Notes: generated by a model not told the origin, from the letters alone. A stretch of 64,000 nt of DNA from CAZOWW01 sp964583765 (GCA_964583765.1 CAZOWW010000001.1:69342-133341), one strand, 5' to 3'; positions 1 to 10,148 are shown, numbered from the stretch's first letter. A program made the numbers and translations.

Positions 1-755
1 TTCGTCTACTCGGGCAATGGCGTCGACGGCTCCGCGAGTTCCTCCGGCGAGAACGACACCCCCACCGTCTGCTACCAGGACGAGGACGGCGGCGGCTCGC
101 TGGTACTCACCCACCAGGACGAGCGGCGGGTCGCCGTGCTGGGCCAGGCGAAGGTCCTCACCAACCAGCACCTGGCCGAGGAGGGCAATGCCGCGCTCGC
201 GCTGCGCCTGCTCGGCCGCCACCACGAACTGGTGTGGCTCGGGCCCCGCATCGACCGGGTGAGCGACAGCGCGTCGGGTGACGGCGGGTCCAGCGTCGGG
301 GGCGCCGGCCGGCTGCTGCCCCGGGCCACCTGGTGGATCATGCTGCAGCTCCTGCTCGCCTCGGTGGTCGCGATGCTCTGGCGCGGCCGGCGGCTGGGGC
401 CGCTCGTGGCCGAACCGCTGCCGGTCGTGGTGCGGGCCGCCGAGGCGCAACTCGGCCGAGCCCGGCTCTACCACCAGGCCCGGGCCCGGGGCCGCGCGGC
501 GGCCACCCTGCGCACCGCGACCGCGCGACGCCTGGCCCGGCAGCTCGCACTGCCCCCGGACGCCCGCCCCGAAGACCTGGTGACCGTGCTGACCGCACGC
601 ACCGGCCTGCCCGCGCAGCAGGTGACCCACGTCCTCCTCGGTCCGGTGCCCGCCGACGACCCCGCGCTCGTCCGCCTCGCCGACGACCTGGACGTGCTGG
701 AGCGCGCCCTCACCCCTTCGTCACCGACGCAGTCCACCCCGAAGGAGCCCCGCTC

Positions 756-759
<4 letters not shown>
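1..759 (+). CDS. DUF4350 family membrane protein (C-terminal part, cut by window edge)
   Basis: The reading frame is open from base 1, so the N-terminus lies outside the window. About 252 residues are visible. A single hydrophobic segment (WWIMLQLLLASVVAML) lies between an extracytoplasmic-looking part and a basic cytoplasmic tail. The tail begins GRRLGPLVAEPLPVVVRA and goes on to an Arg-rich helix, which is the typical C-terminal signature of actinobacterial DUF4350 proteins. Its stop overlaps the start of the downstream moxR-like gene in a GTGA, so the two are probably translationally coupled. DUF4350 proteins accompany MoxR and DUF58 proteins in many actinobacteria. Their biochemical role is unknown; a part in envelope protein assembly is inference from context. 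Confidence 0.85.
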
Positions 760-1861
<1,102 letters not shown>

Positions 1862-1862
<1 letters not shown>

Positions 1863-3154
1863 TGACCCTCACCGGACGGGCCGCCCTGCTCGTGGCGCTC
1901 GGGGCGCTGCCGGTGGCCTGGGCGCCCGGCTGGGGCACGGTGTGGGGCTGGCTGGGGTTGTGCGTGCTGGGCGTGCTCCTCGACCTGCTGCTGGCCGCCT
2001 CCCCCCGCACGCTCTCGGTGACCCGCGAGCCCACGTCCCCGGTGCGCCTGGGCGAGTCGTGCGAGACGACCTTCCTGCTCACCAATCTCGGCGGACGGCG
2101 GCTGCGCGGCCTCGCCCGGGACGCCTGGCAGCCCGGCGCCGGGGCGCACGGGACGCGCCACCGGGTCGACCTGCCGCCCGGTGAACGCCGCCGCTACGCC
2201 ACCGGGCTCACGCCCACGCGGCGCGGGGACCGACTCGCGGTCGGGGTCGCCGTGCGCAGCGCCGGGCCGCTGGGGCTGGCCTGCCGCCAGCTGACCTTGC
2301 CCGCGCCCTGGCGGGTGCGGGTGCTGCCGCCGTTCCACTCGCGCCGGCACCTGCCCAGCAAGCTGGCCCAGCTCCGCGAACTGGAGGGACGGGCCGCGCT
2401 GCACCGGCGGGGACAGGGCACGGAGTTCGACTCGCTGCGCGACTACGTCGACGGCGACGACGTCCGCTCGATCGACTGGCGGGCCACCGCCCGGCGCCAG
2501 CAGGTGGTGGTGCGCACCTGGCGCCCCGAGCGGGACCGCCGGGTGCTCCTGCTGCTGGACACCTCCCGCACCGCGGCCGCGCGGATCGGCGACGGCACCC
2601 GACTCGACGCCGCGATGGACGCAGCCCTGCTCCTGGCCGCCCTGGCCACGAGGGCGGGGGACCGCGTGGACCTGATCGCCATGGACCGTCGGGTGCGGGC
2701 CCGCGTCGAGAGCGCGTCCCGCAACGAGGTGCTGCCACGCTTCGTCGAGGCCATGGCCGGGCTCGAACCGGAACTCGTCGAGACGGACTGGTCCGCGGTC
2801 ACCGGGGTCGTCCGGAGCCGGTTCTCCCAGCGCGCGCTCGTCGTCCTGCTCAGCCCGCTCGAGGCGGCCCCGGTCGAGGAGGGTCTGCTGCCGGTCGTCA
2901 CCCGGCTCACCAGCCACCACACGGTGGTGCTCGCCTCGGTCGCCGACCCTGCGGTGCACACCCTCGCCCAGGGGCGGGGTACCGCCCACGCCGTGTACGG
3001 GGCGGCGGCCGCCGCCCGGGCCGAGCTCGACCGGACCGCGGTCACCGCCGAACTGGGCCGTCTGGGCGTGGAGGTCCTCGACGCTCCCCCCGACCAGCTG
3101 CCCCCGCGTCTGGCCGATCACTACCTCGCGCTCAAGGCCGCCGGCCGGCTCTAG
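1862..3154 (+). CDS. DUF58 domain protein (VWA-like partner of MoxR)
   Basis: A 430-residue protein with two N-terminal hydrophobic stretches within about residues 7-45, then an extracytoplasmic or linker domain, then the DUF58 signature (DYVDGDDVRSIDW, TARRQQVVVRTW) around residues 195-225. A VWA-like fold follows, with a MIDAS-like DTSRT. DUF58 proteins are membrane-anchored partners of MoxR ATPases. ATG 1862 overlaps the moxR stop by one base. The order DUF4350-MoxR-DUF58 and the tight spacing suggest one complex. The substrate is unknown. Confidence 0.93.
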
Positions 3155-3170
3155 TGGGGGTGCCGGGGCT

Positions 3171-3241
3171 GGTGAGCGGCGGCTGCTCCGGCCGGAGGTG
3201 GCAGCTCGGTGAGTGGCGGCAGCTCCGGTGAGTGACACCGG
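3171..3241. repeat. Short direct repeats between convergent genes
   Basis: Two 21-bp units at 3171-3191 and 3208-3228 differ at two positions and start GGTGAG. A partial third unit starts at 3227. They fill most of the 92-bp gap between the convergent DUF58 and SpoIIM genes. No clear hairpin terminator was seen here. Confidence 0.7.
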
Positions 3242-3246
3242 CAGGT

Positions 3247-4242
3247 TCAGCCCGCGTAGGAACGCACGTCGCCCCGGAGCTCCTCGGTCAGGTCACCGGT
3301 CTCCCCCAGCCGGGCGGCCCGGCGCCCGAAGACGGTCAAGTAGGCCAGGAACGCGGCCCAGACCGCCCCGCCGATCCCGATCCTGGCCCAGGTGGGCAGC
3401 GGTGAGGGCGTCACGAAGGCCTCGATCACGCCGGAGACCAGGAGGACGACCACCAGGCCCAACCCCACGGAGAGCATCGAGCGCCCGGCCCGGGCCAGGG
3501 CCTCCGCCCGGGGGATGGGACCGGGGTCGATCCAGGCCCAGAACAGCTGCAGCCCGGACCCCGCGGCCAGGAAGACGGCGGTCAGCTCGAGCAGCCCGTG
3601 CGGCAGGATCAGCCCGAAGAAGACGTCCAGTCGGTCGTAGGCAGCCATCACGCCCGCGTCGATCCCGATGTTGAGCGCGTTCGACAGCAACATGTACAGC
3701 ACGGGCAGGCCGGCGATCCCGGTCACCAGGCACATGAGGGCGATCAGCGCGTTGTTGGTCCACACCTGGGCCGCGAAACTCGTCGCCGGGTGGGCCCGGT
3801 AGTAGTCCGCGAAGTCGTGCTCGACGAGCTGACGCAGCTTCGCGTTGCTCCCCAACGACTCCTGAACCCCCGGGTGGTTGGCGATCCAGATCGCGCAGAC
3901 CGTGGAGATGGCGAGGGTGCCCGCCGCGCAGGCGATGGCCCACCACCGGATCCGGTACACCGCCGCGGGGAACGCGATGAGCACGAACCGGGCCAGCTCG
4001 CGCAGCCCGGGCTCGTGCCCGCCGGCCACCGCGGTACGTCCGCGCGCGACGGTCGTGGACAGGCGCGAGATGACGCTCGGGTCGGGCGCGGAGGACTGGA
4101 CCACGGAGAGGTGGGTGGCCGCCCGTTGGTAGAGGGCGACCAGTTCGTCGACCTCCTCGCCGGTCAGTCGCCGTCGCCGGGCCAGCAGATCGAGCCTGCG
4201 CCACTCGGGTTCGTGCACGGTGACGAACGCGTCGAGATCCAC
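3247..4242 (-). CDS. SpoIIM-like (stage II sporulation protein M family) membrane protein
   Basis: A 331-residue polytopic membrane protein. The N-terminus (VDLDAFVTVHEPEWRRLDLL) and the following helix-rich cytoplasmic part match actinobacterial SpoIIM-like proteins, which usually sit next to RDD proteins and MoxR modules. Several hydrophobic helices follow, including FVLIAFPAAVYRIRWWAIAC, ALIALMCLVTGIAGLPVLYM, HGLLELTAVFLAAGSGLQL and VGLGLVVVLLVSG. The GTG at 4242 is preferred over the GTG six codons upstream because a TACGCT hexamer ends six bases before it. The gene diverges from the RDD gene. The name comes from the fold family and does not imply endospore formation. Confidence 0.85.
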   Translation of the reverse strand: MDLDAFVTVHEPEWRRLDLLARRRRLTGEEVDELVALYQRAATHLSVVQSSAPDPSVISRLSTTVARGRTAVAGGHEPGLRELARFVLIAFPAAVYRIRWWAIACAAGTLAISTVCAIWIANHPGVQESLGSNAKLRQLVEHDFADYYRAHPATSFAAQVWTNNALIALMCLVTGIAGLPVLYMLLSNALNIGIDAGVMAAYDRLDVFFGLILPHGLLELTAVFLAAGSGLQLFWAWIDPGPIPRAEALARAGRSMLSVGLGLVVVLLVSGVIEAFVTPSPLPTWARIGIGGAVWAAFLAYLTVFGRRAARLGETGDLTEELRGDVRSYAG

Positions 4243-4248
4243 CTGGCG

Positions 4249-4254
4249 AGCGTA
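4249..4254 (-). promoter_or_regulatory. Putative -10 hexamer (TACGCT) of leaderless spoIIM-like gene
   Basis: On the minus strand TACGCT ends six bases before GTG 4242. This is the spacing at which transcription would begin on the start codon. No clear -35 element is visible. Confidence 0.5.
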
Positions 4255-4312
4255 CGGCACCCGGGCAGGCGCGACGCGGACGGCGGCGCCCGCGGCGACC
4301 CTGATCGCTGGC

Positions 4313-4318
4313 TAGGCT
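4313..4318 (+). promoter_or_regulatory. Putative -10 hexamer (TAGGCT) of leaderless RDD gene
   Basis: TAGGCT ends six bases before GTG 4325, and no Shine-Dalgarno sequence is present. It is 58 bp from the divergent -10 of the SpoIIM-like gene, so both promoters share one short spacer. Confidence 0.5.
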
Positions 4319-4324
4319 GACCCG

Positions 4325-5296
4325 GTGAGCGCGCCGTCGTCCCCGTCTGCCTTCTCGCCCGCCGAGGAGCTCACCTTCCAGGAACTCGACCTGGACCTGG
4401 TCACCGGCGAGGCGGTGCTCCTGGAGCTGCGGCCCGCCTCGGTGGCGCTGCGCGGTCTGGCCCTGGCCCTGGACCTCGTCGTGCTGCTGGTGGCCTTCTG
4501 GGCGATCTCCTGGCTGCTCGTCCGGTTGATCGCGGCCTCCGACGTGGCGGCCCAACAGGCCTGGCTCGTCACGGCGCAGGTCCTGGTGCTGCTGGTGCTG
4601 CCGGTGACCGTGGAGACCCTCAGCCGGGGGCGGTCCCTGGGCAAGCTCGCGGCCGGGCTGCGGGTGGTGCGTGACGACGGCGGCCCGATCCGCCTGCGCC
4701 AGGCGATGATGCGGGGGCTGCTCGCCCTGGTCGAGACCTACACGACCTTCACCACGATCGCGATGTTCGCCTCCCTGACCAACCGGCGGGGCAAGCGCCT
4801 GGGAGATCTCCTCGCCGGTACCTACGTGGTCAAGGAGCGCACCTCCGCCCGGTACACCCCGCCGGTGCTGCTACCACCGGAGCTGCAGGGATGGGCGATG
4901 CTGGCGGACGTGTCCCGCGTGCCGGACCGGCTCGCCATGGCCGCCCGGGCGTACCTCGGCCGGCTGCACGTCATGCATCCGGCGTCCCGCGTGCGCATCG
5001 GGCTCGCGGTCGCCGGGGAACTCGCCACCCTGACCTCCCCGCCACCGCCCCCGGGCGTGCACCCGGAGCGGTTCATCGCCGCGGTGCTCGCCGAGCGCAG
5101 CCTGCGCGACCTGAAGCGCTTCCAGACCGCCGCGGCGATCCAGGCCCAGCGAGCCCAGCGCCGCGCGGCGCTGTCCCCGCTGATGACGGCCAGCAGCCGT
5201 CTGCTCGGTGAGGAGCGGTCCGCGTCGTCCTGGGCCCGCCCCTCGTCCGGCGGCCCGATCCCGGGGCCGGGCGGAACGCGCCGCATGGGCACGTGA
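4325..5296 (+). CDS. RDD family membrane protein
   Basis: A 323-residue protein. The N-terminal region has an RDD domain: hydrophobic helices at about residues 38-60 (LALALDLVVLLVAFWAISWL) and 75-97, then the conserved SLGKLAAGLRVV and GKRLGDLLAGTYVV blocks. The C-terminal half is soluble and Arg/Ala-rich, with many charged helices. RDD proteins are small membrane proteins of mostly unknown function; some are implicated in Na+/H+ exchange. It diverges from the SpoIIM-like gene, a common actinobacterial pairing. The last codons (Gly-Thr-stop) form the first unit of a 17-bp tandem array that continues past the stop. Confidence 0.88.
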   Translation: MSAPSSPSAFSPAEELTFQELDLDLVTGEAVLLELRPASVALRGLALALDLVVLLVAFWAISWLLVRLIAASDVAAQQAWLVTAQVLVLLVLPVTVETLSRGRSLGKLAAGLRVVRDDGGPIRLRQAMMRGLLALVETYTTFTTIAMFASLTNRRGKRLGDLLAGTYVVKERTSARYTPPVLLPPELQGWAMLADVSRVPDRLAMAARAYLGRLHVMHPASRVRIGLAVAGELATLTSPPPPPGVHPERFIAAVLAERSLRDLKRFQTAAAIQAQRAQRRAALSPLMTASSRLLGEERSASSWARPSSGGPIPGPGGTRRMGT

Positions 5297-5352
5297 CCCA
5301 CACGGGAACGTGAACCATGCCGGCACGTGAGTCACCCAGGCACGTGACGGGG
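5288..5352. repeat. Tandem array, four units of 17 bp, spanning a stop codon
   Basis: The core GG(C/A)ACGTGA recurs at 5288, 5305, 5322 and 5339, exactly 17 bp apart. The first copy contains the stop codon of the RDD gene; the others are non-coding. Confidence 0.85.
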
Positions 5353-5441
5353 TCCTGCGAACCCGGGTGTCACCGCCCTCTCGAGCGCGGCAGCCGCCCC
5401 GTGGGGACGGGACGGCTGCCGGCGTGCGGGATCCGAACTGC

Positions 5442-5457
5442 GCCGGCCGTGGCCGGC
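5442..5457 (-). terminator. GC palindrome just after sahH
   Basis: GCCGGCC and GGCCGGC flank a two-base centre, starting eight bases after the sahH stop on the minus strand. It could form a short stem ending sahH transcripts. There is no U-tract, so intrinsic termination is only possible, not shown. Confidence 0.35.
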
Positions 5458-5464
5458 ACCGGGG

Positions 5465-6901
5465 TCAGTACCGGTAGTGGTCGGGCTTGTAGGGACCCTC
5501 GACGTCCAGGCCGAGGTACTCCGCCTGGTCCTTCGTGAGCACCGTGAGCTTGACGCCGAGCGCGTCCAGGTGCAGCCGGGCGACCTTCTCGTCCAGGTGC
5601 TTGGGCAGCACGTAGACGCCGACCGGGTACTCCTCGGGCTTGGTGAAGATCTCGATCTGCGCCATGACCTGGTTGGTGAATGAGTTCGACATGACGAACG
5701 ACGGGTGGCCGGTGGCGTTGCCCAGGTTGAGCAGGCGGCCCTCGGACAGCACGATGATCGTGTGGCCGTCGGCGAAGGTCCACTCGTCGACCTGCGGCTT
5801 GACGTTGACCTTCTTGACGCCGGGGAGCGCGGCGAGGCCGGCCATGTCGATCTCGTTGTCGAAGTGACCGATGTTGCCGACGATCGCCTGGTGCTTGAGC
5901 CGGCCCATGTGCGCGGCGGTGACGATGTTGCGGTTGCCCGTGGCGGTGACCACGATGTCGGCGATCCCGATGACGTCGTCCAGGGTGGTCACCTGGAACC
6001 CGTCCATGGCCGCCTGCAGTGCGCAGATCGGGTCGATCTCGGTGATGATCACACGGGCGCCCTGGCCACGCAGGGACTCCGCGCACCCCTTACCGACGTC
6101 GCCGTAGCCGCAGATCACCGCGACCTTGCCGCCGATCAGCACGTCCGTGCCCCGGTTGATGCCGTCCACCAGGGAGTGTCGTGTGCCGTACTTGTTGTCG
6201 AACTTGCTCTTGGTCACCGAGTCGTTGACATTGATCGCCGGGAACAGCAGCGTGCCGGCCTTGGCGAACTCGTAGAGCCGGTGCACGCCGGTGGTGGTCT
6301 CCTCGGTCACCCCGCGGATGCCCCGCGCGAGCCGGGTCCAGCGGGTGGGGTCGGCCGCGAGCGAGGCCCGCAGCACGTCGAGGACGACCTGCCACTCCTC
6401 GCTGTCGTCCTCGGCGGTCGAGGGCACCGCGCCCGCCGCCTCGAACTCCACGCCCTTGTGCACGAGCAGCGTCGCGTCCCCACCGTCGTCCAGGATCATG
6501 TTCGGGCCGTCACCGTCCGGCCAGGCGAGCACCTGCTCGGTGCACCACCAGTACTCGGGCAGGCTCTCGCCCTTCCAGGCGAACACCGGCACGCCCCGCG
6601 GGTCGTCCACGGTGCCGTCCGGGCCCACGACGACGGCGGCGGCCGCGGCGTCCTGGGTGGAGAAGATGTTGCAGGAGGCCCACCGCACCTGCGCGCCGAG
6701 CGCCACGAGCGTCTCGATGAGCACCGCCGTCTGCACGGTCATGTGGAGCGAGCCGGTGATCCTCGCGCCGGTCAGGGGCTTGGACTCGCCGTACTCCTTG
6801 CGCAGGGCGATCAGGCCGGGCATCTCGTGCTCGGCCAGACGGATCTCGTGCCGGCCCAATTCGGCGAGGCCGAGATCGGCCACACGGAAGTCGAAGGTCA
6901 T
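5465..6901 (-). CDS. sahH: Adenosylhomocysteinase (S-adenosyl-L-homocysteine hydrolase)
   Basis: A 478-residue cytoplasmic enzyme that splits S-adenosylhomocysteine into adenosine and homocysteine using bound NAD+, removing the inhibitory product of methyltransferases. Visible signatures include NVNDSVTKSKFDNKYG at about 224-239, which holds substrate-binding Lys and Asp, the NAD-binding GYGDVGKG at 265-272, and the C-terminal PYKPDHYRY that closes the NAD site of the neighbouring subunit. The length is normal for the family. ATG 6901 has GAGAGG a few bases upstream. It precedes no methionine-cycle gene here. In mycobacteria the orthologue (Rv3248c) lies in the same region as manB, whiB2 and fbiAB. 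Confidence 0.97.
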   Translation of the reverse strand: MTFDFRVADLGLAELGRHEIRLAEHEMPGLIALRKEYGESKPLTGARITGSLHMTVQTAVLIETLVALGAQVRWASCNIFSTQDAAAAAVVVGPDGTVDDPRGVPVFAWKGESLPEYWWCTEQVLAWPDGDGPNMILDDGGDATLLVHKGVEFEAAGAVPSTAEDDSEEWQVVLDVLRASLAADPTRWTRLARGIRGVTEETTTGVHRLYEFAKAGTLLFPAINVNDSVTKSKFDNKYGTRHSLVDGINRGTDVLIGGKVAVICGYGDVGKGCAESLRGQGARVIITEIDPICALQAAMDGFQVTTLDDVIGIADIVVTATGNRNIVTAAHMGRLKHQAIVGNIGHFDNEIDMAGLAALPGVKKVNVKPQVDEWTFADGHTIIVLSEGRLLNLGNATGHPSFVMSNSFTNQVMAQIEIFTKPEEYPVGVYVLPKHLDEKVARLHLDALGVKLTVLTKDQAEYLGLDVEGPYKPDHYRY

Positions 6902-7217
6902 GACTACCTCTCAGGTCTGGGGTGGGCCGCGCCCGGCGCGGACCTGTGTCCGGAGGGGATCCGGGACGACGGGTCCGCGTGCGGCACGGCAGGGTCGGGC
7001 GGGCATCCGGGCCGACGGCACGTCACCGCGCAGCCTCGTCACCTGCCACTCACCCCGGCGCGGCCCCTCTGGGCCGGCGGCATCACTCACGCCGGTACCC
7101 GCCCACCGTAGCAAGTTCACGACATCCCGCGCCTCCCCCGGACGGTCGCAGGACGGTCGGACCGCGGCGTCAGCGGGTGGCGTCCACCGTGAACGTGGCG
7201 GTCAGCGGGTGGCGCCG
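6902..7217. other. 316-bp spacer upstream of sahH
   Basis: No convincing gene. On the minus strand it should carry the sahH promoter and leader, but no clear -10/-35 pair was recognised. No SAM or SAH riboswitch core could be traced. The part nearest dedA is a 16-bp tandem array. Confidence 0.6.
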
Positions 7218-7232
7218 TCAGCGGGTGGCGTC
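7169..7232. repeat. Tandem array, four units of 16 bp, spanning the dedA stop
   Basis: GTCAGCGGGTGGCG begins at 7169, 7201 and 7217. A diverged unit fills 7185-7200. The 7217 copy contains the dedA stop codon (minus strand, GCCACCCGCTGA), so the 3' end of the gene appears to have been copied into the spacer. Confidence 0.85.
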
Positions 7233-7835
7233 GACCCGGGTCCGGTGCCTGCGCCAGGACCAGGCCACGAGCGCGACCACGACGACGGCGGCGGTGACCC
7301 CGGCCCCGATCCCGCCCACGGTGCGTTCCACCGCGTGGTACGAGTTGCCCGCCAGATAGCCGACCAGGGTGAAGGTGATCCCCCAGACCAGCCCGCCGAG
7401 GGCGTTGAAGAGCAGGAAGCGCCGGTAGGGCATGCGGGCCAGCCCGGCCAGCCCGGGCATCACGGCGCGCAGGAACGCCGTCCACCGGCCCAGGAAGACC
7501 GCCCAGGCTCCTCGGCGACGCAGGAACTCCCGTGCCCCTTCCAGCCGCTCCCGATGGCGGCGCAGCGGCCGCAACCCCAGCACCGGCTCACCGAAGCGCC
7601 GTCCGACCTCGTACCCGACGCTGTCGCCCACCACGGCCGCGACGACCACGAGCACGGCCAACGGCCACAGATCCAGCGTGCCCCGGTAGGCGAGCACCCC
7701 GCCGAGGACCACGGCCGTCTCGCCGGGCAGGACGAAGCCCACGAAGACGGCCGCCTCGCCGAAGACGAGGAGACCCACGACGGTGTAGGCAAGGGCCGGC
7801 GGCAGGCTGAGGATGCCGTTCAGCACGTTGCTCAC
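7218..7835 (-). CDS. DedA family membrane protein
   Basis: A 205-residue DedA/SNARE-associated-type integral membrane protein; relatives are lipid scramblases or flippases and affect envelope homeostasis. It shows the family signatures FGEAAVFVGFVLPGETAVVLGG near the N-terminus, GDSVGYEVGRRFG in the middle, and FLGRWTAFLRAVMPGLAGLARMPYRRFLLFNALGGLVWG with the conserved Arg and Gly residues. The GTG at 7835 overlaps the stop of the cation transporter gene (GTGA), so the two are coupled. A longer open frame upstream would overlap that gene completely and was not used. Confidence 0.93.
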   Translation of the reverse strand: MSNVLNGILSLPPALAYTVVGLLVFGEAAVFVGFVLPGETAVVLGGVLAYRGTLDLWPLAVLVVVAAVVGDSVGYEVGRRFGEPVLGLRPLRRHRERLEGAREFLRRRGAWAVFLGRWTAFLRAVMPGLAGLARMPYRRFLLFNALGGLVWGITFTLVGYLAGNSYHAVERTVGGIGAGVTAAVVVVALVAWSWRRHRTRVDATR

Positions 7836-8953
7836 GAGCCGTCCCTGTGTTCGTCCTTCGCGAGGGGTCCGTCCTTCGCGGAGGGTCCGTCCTTCGCGAG
7901 GAGTGCGTCCGCCGCCGGAACGGACGCCTTCGCCGCCGGAGCCGCGTCGGTCTCCGTGACCGGGGACGCGCCCACCGGCGCCGCCGAGGGCACACCTGCC
8001 CGTGCGGCCGGGGAGGCGTCGGCAGGCTGCTCGGGATCGGGGCCGCGGTCGACGTCCGGCTCCAGGTAGATCAGCCGGGCGATGGGCACCGCCGACCGCA
8101 CCCGCACCTCGGCCTCGTCGATGGCCACCGCGAGTTCCGCCGCGCGGATCTGCGGGTCCACCGCGACCTTGGCCGCGACCAGCAGCTCCTCGGGGCCCAG
8201 GTGCACGGTCCGGATGTGGATCACGCGGTGGATACCGGGGCCCACGAGCGCCGCGACCACCGCGTCGTGGTGCTCCGGCAGAGCTGCCTCGCCCAGGAGC
8301 AGGGAGTGCATCTCGACCCCGAGCACCGCCGCGACCCCGACGAGGAGCAGCCCGATCAGCGCCGTCCCCACGGCGTCCCACCGGCCGTCCCCCGTGGCCA
8401 GGGTCAGGACGACCCCACCCAGGGCGCAGACCAGGCCGATCAGCGCGCCGGTGTCCTCCAGGAGCACGACCGGCACCTCGGGGGACTTGGCGTCGTGCAG
8501 GTACTGGGCCCAGCCGCGCCCCGCCCGGTCGTGGCTCGCGGCACGGATCGCGGTACGCAGGGACAGGCTCTCCAGCACCAGGGAGATCCCCAGCACCACG
8601 ACCGGCACCCACCACCACCGGCCCTCGATGGGCTCCGGATGGCCCCACTTGTGCACGGCCTCGGCCAGCGCGAACAGACCGCCGACCGTGAACAACACGA
8701 TCGAGACCACGAAGGCGAACGAGTAGCGCTGCCGGCCGTAACCGAACGGATGCTCCGGGGTGGCCCGCCGTGCGGCCCGGTGCCGGCCCACCAGGAGCAG
8801 TACCTGGTTGCCGGAGTCCGCCACCGAGTGCACGGCCTCGGCGAGCACCGACGCCGATCCGGTGAGGGCGAAGGCGAGGGCCTTGGTCACCGCGATGCCC
8901 AGATTGGCGGTGAGGGCCGCCAGCACCGCGCTGGTGCTCTCCTCGGTGGACAT
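7832..8953 (-). CDS. Cation diffusion facilitator (CDF) family transporter
   Basis: A 373-residue divalent-metal/proton antiporter-like protein. The CDF core has the metal-binding HSVAD in TM2, the conserved HPFGYGRQRYSFAF loop, LLEDTGALIG in TM5 and further helices, most like the ZnT9 (SLC30A9) branch. A cytoplasmic domain ends near residue 300. It is followed by about 70 residues of Ala/Pro-rich tail ending in a three-fold six-residue repeat (AKDGP-type), unusual for the family. The substrate (Zn2+, Mn2+ or other) cannot be told. It is coupled to dedA by a GTGA overlap. Confidence 0.9.
   Translation of the reverse strand: MSTEESTSAVLAALTANLGIAVTKALAFALTGSASVLAEAVHSVADSGNQVLLLVGRHRAARRATPEHPFGYGRQRYSFAFVVSIVLFTVGGLFALAEAVHKWGHPEPIEGRWWWVPVVVLGISLVLESLSLRTAIRAASHDRAGRGWAQYLHDAKSPEVPVVLLEDTGALIGLVCALGGVVLTLATGDGRWDAVGTALIGLLLVGVAAVLGVEMHSLLLGEAALPEHHDAVVAALVGPGIHRVIHIRTVHLGPEELLVAAKVAVDPQIRAAELAVAIDEAEVRVRSAVPIARLIYLEPDVDRGPDPEQPADASPAARAGVPSAAPVGASPVTETDAAPAAKASVPAADALLAKDGPSAKDGPLAKDEHRDGS
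7852..7905. repeat. Coding tandem repeat, three units of 18 bp, in CDF tail
   Basis: CGTCCTTCGCG recurs at 7852, 7870 and 7888. On the minus strand it codes six-residue units LAKDEH, SAKDGP/LAKDGP at the C-terminal tail of the transporter. The period keeps the frame. Confidence 0.8.
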
Positions 8954-8978
8954 GAGATCGGCGGGTTCCCTGTTCGCC

Positions 8979-10142
8979 TCAGCGCGTCCGGTCGCGCAGG
9001 TCCGCCACGTGCGGGGACGTGATCGGGTCGACCCCGCCGGCCAGGGCCAGGTAGATCGCCGCGAAGTCGGTGCGCGCGACGAGGTCGGCGAACCGCTCCA
9101 ACGGATGTCCGGGATCGGCCTCCAGTTCGCTCACCCGCACCCCGGCCTCCTCGGCGGTCACGCGCACCGCGTCCGCGGTCCGGGCGGTCTCCAGCCAGGC
9201 CCCGTCGGGTCGGTCCACCGAGGGGGTGGCGTCCCGCAGCAGGACCAGCCGCAGGCGCGTACCGGTGGGTCCGTCGAGGAAGGGATCGGCGAAGACGTCC
9301 GAGGGACGGGCGGCGAAACGCCCGCCGAAGGTCGCCACGACGTCCCCCGCGTCGTCGGGCAGTGCTCCGCGCATCGCGGGGACGCGGGCGGTACGGGCCA
9401 GCATCGACACGGTGCGCGAGGCGGCCACCGCGGTCACGTCACTGTCCCCCAGCACCACCGGCACGCACTCGGCGAGATCGAGGGCGAGGGCCTTGGCGGG
9501 GTTCACGAAGGCGTCCGAGGACGGCCGGAAGGTCGCCGCGTGCTCGTCGAGCCGGTCCGCGACCCGGTTGAGCAGGGACGGCGAGGCGTCGGTCAGGCCG
9601 GTCGCATAGGCGGCGAGCACCACCGGGGTGAGCAACGCCCACAGACCCATGCGGGACGCGCGGGCGGCCGGTGTGGTGGCCTCCGGCACGGGCACGTGCA
9701 CTCCGCCGGTGCGCAGGGCGACCTCGGCGAGCGGCGAGCCCGCGGCACCCACCGTGAGCAGACGGCAGCCGCGGCGCGCGGCCTCGGCGGCCAGGCCGAG
9801 CGGTCCGGGCGCCCGCCCGGACATGGACACGGCCACGACCAGGTCGAGCGGCCCCACCCACCCGGGCAGGGGCAGACCCCGGCGCACGGTCACCGGTACG
9901 GGAGCGCCGGTGCCGGTGAGCATGGTGAGCACATCGCCCACCACCGCCGAACCGCCCAGGCTCGCCACGAGTACCGCCCGCGGCCGTCCCTCCCGGGAGA
10001 CCCGGTCGACACCCGCGTCCTTGGCCGCGGTGAGCGCGGCCCGCACCTGAGCACCGGCTCCCGCCAGCGCCCGCAGGCTGCCCGACGGGTCCGCCGCGGC
10101 GAGGCCGTCGGCGTTGTCCAGGAGCTGCTCGTCCAGGGTCAT
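8979..10142 (-). CDS. SIS domain, phosphoglucose/phosphomannose isomerase-like protein
   Basis: A 387-residue protein with two SIS-type sugar-phosphate binding folds. The first has VLVASLGGSAVVGDVL (about 55-70) and DLVVAVSMSGRAPGPLGLAAEAARRG; the second matches the C-terminal SIS_PGI/PMI domain (FADPFLDG to DLVARTDFAAIYLALAGGVDPITSPHVADLR). It corresponds to Rv3256c, which lies beside manB in mycobacteria. Enzymes of this class interconvert glucose-6-P, fructose-6-P and mannose-6-P. The adjacent manB suggests supply of mannose-1-P for GDP-mannose, but isomerase activity is not proven. It starts six bases after the small Trm112-like gene. Confidence 0.85.
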   Translation of the reverse strand: MTLDEQLLDNADGLAAADPSGSLRALAGAGAQVRAALTAAKDAGVDRVSREGRPRAVLVASLGGSAVVGDVLTMLTGTGAPVPVTVRRGLPLPGWVGPLDLVVAVSMSGRAPGPLGLAAEAARRGCRLLTVGAAGSPLAEVALRTGGVHVPVPEATTPAARASRMGLWALLTPVVLAAYATGLTDASPSLLNRVADRLDEHAATFRPSSDAFVNPAKALALDLAECVPVVLGDSDVTAVAASRTVSMLARTARVPAMRGALPDDAGDVVATFGGRFAARPSDVFADPFLDGPTGTRLRLVLLRDATPSVDRPDGAWLETARTADAVRVTAEEAGVRVSELEADPGHPLERFADLVARTDFAAIYLALAGGVDPITSPHVADLRDRTR

Positions 10143-10148
10143 GCCGGA

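Noticed and set aside
3247..4242. Evidence for endospore formation from SpoIIM- and SpoIID-like genes
   Set aside because: Both domains are widespread in non-sporulating actinobacteria with envelope roles; no other sporulation gene is present.
6902..7217. Possible SAM/SAH riboswitch upstream of sahH
   Set aside because: A short GAGTGGCAG-like stretch recalls SAM-IV, but the conserved core and paired helices could not be traced.
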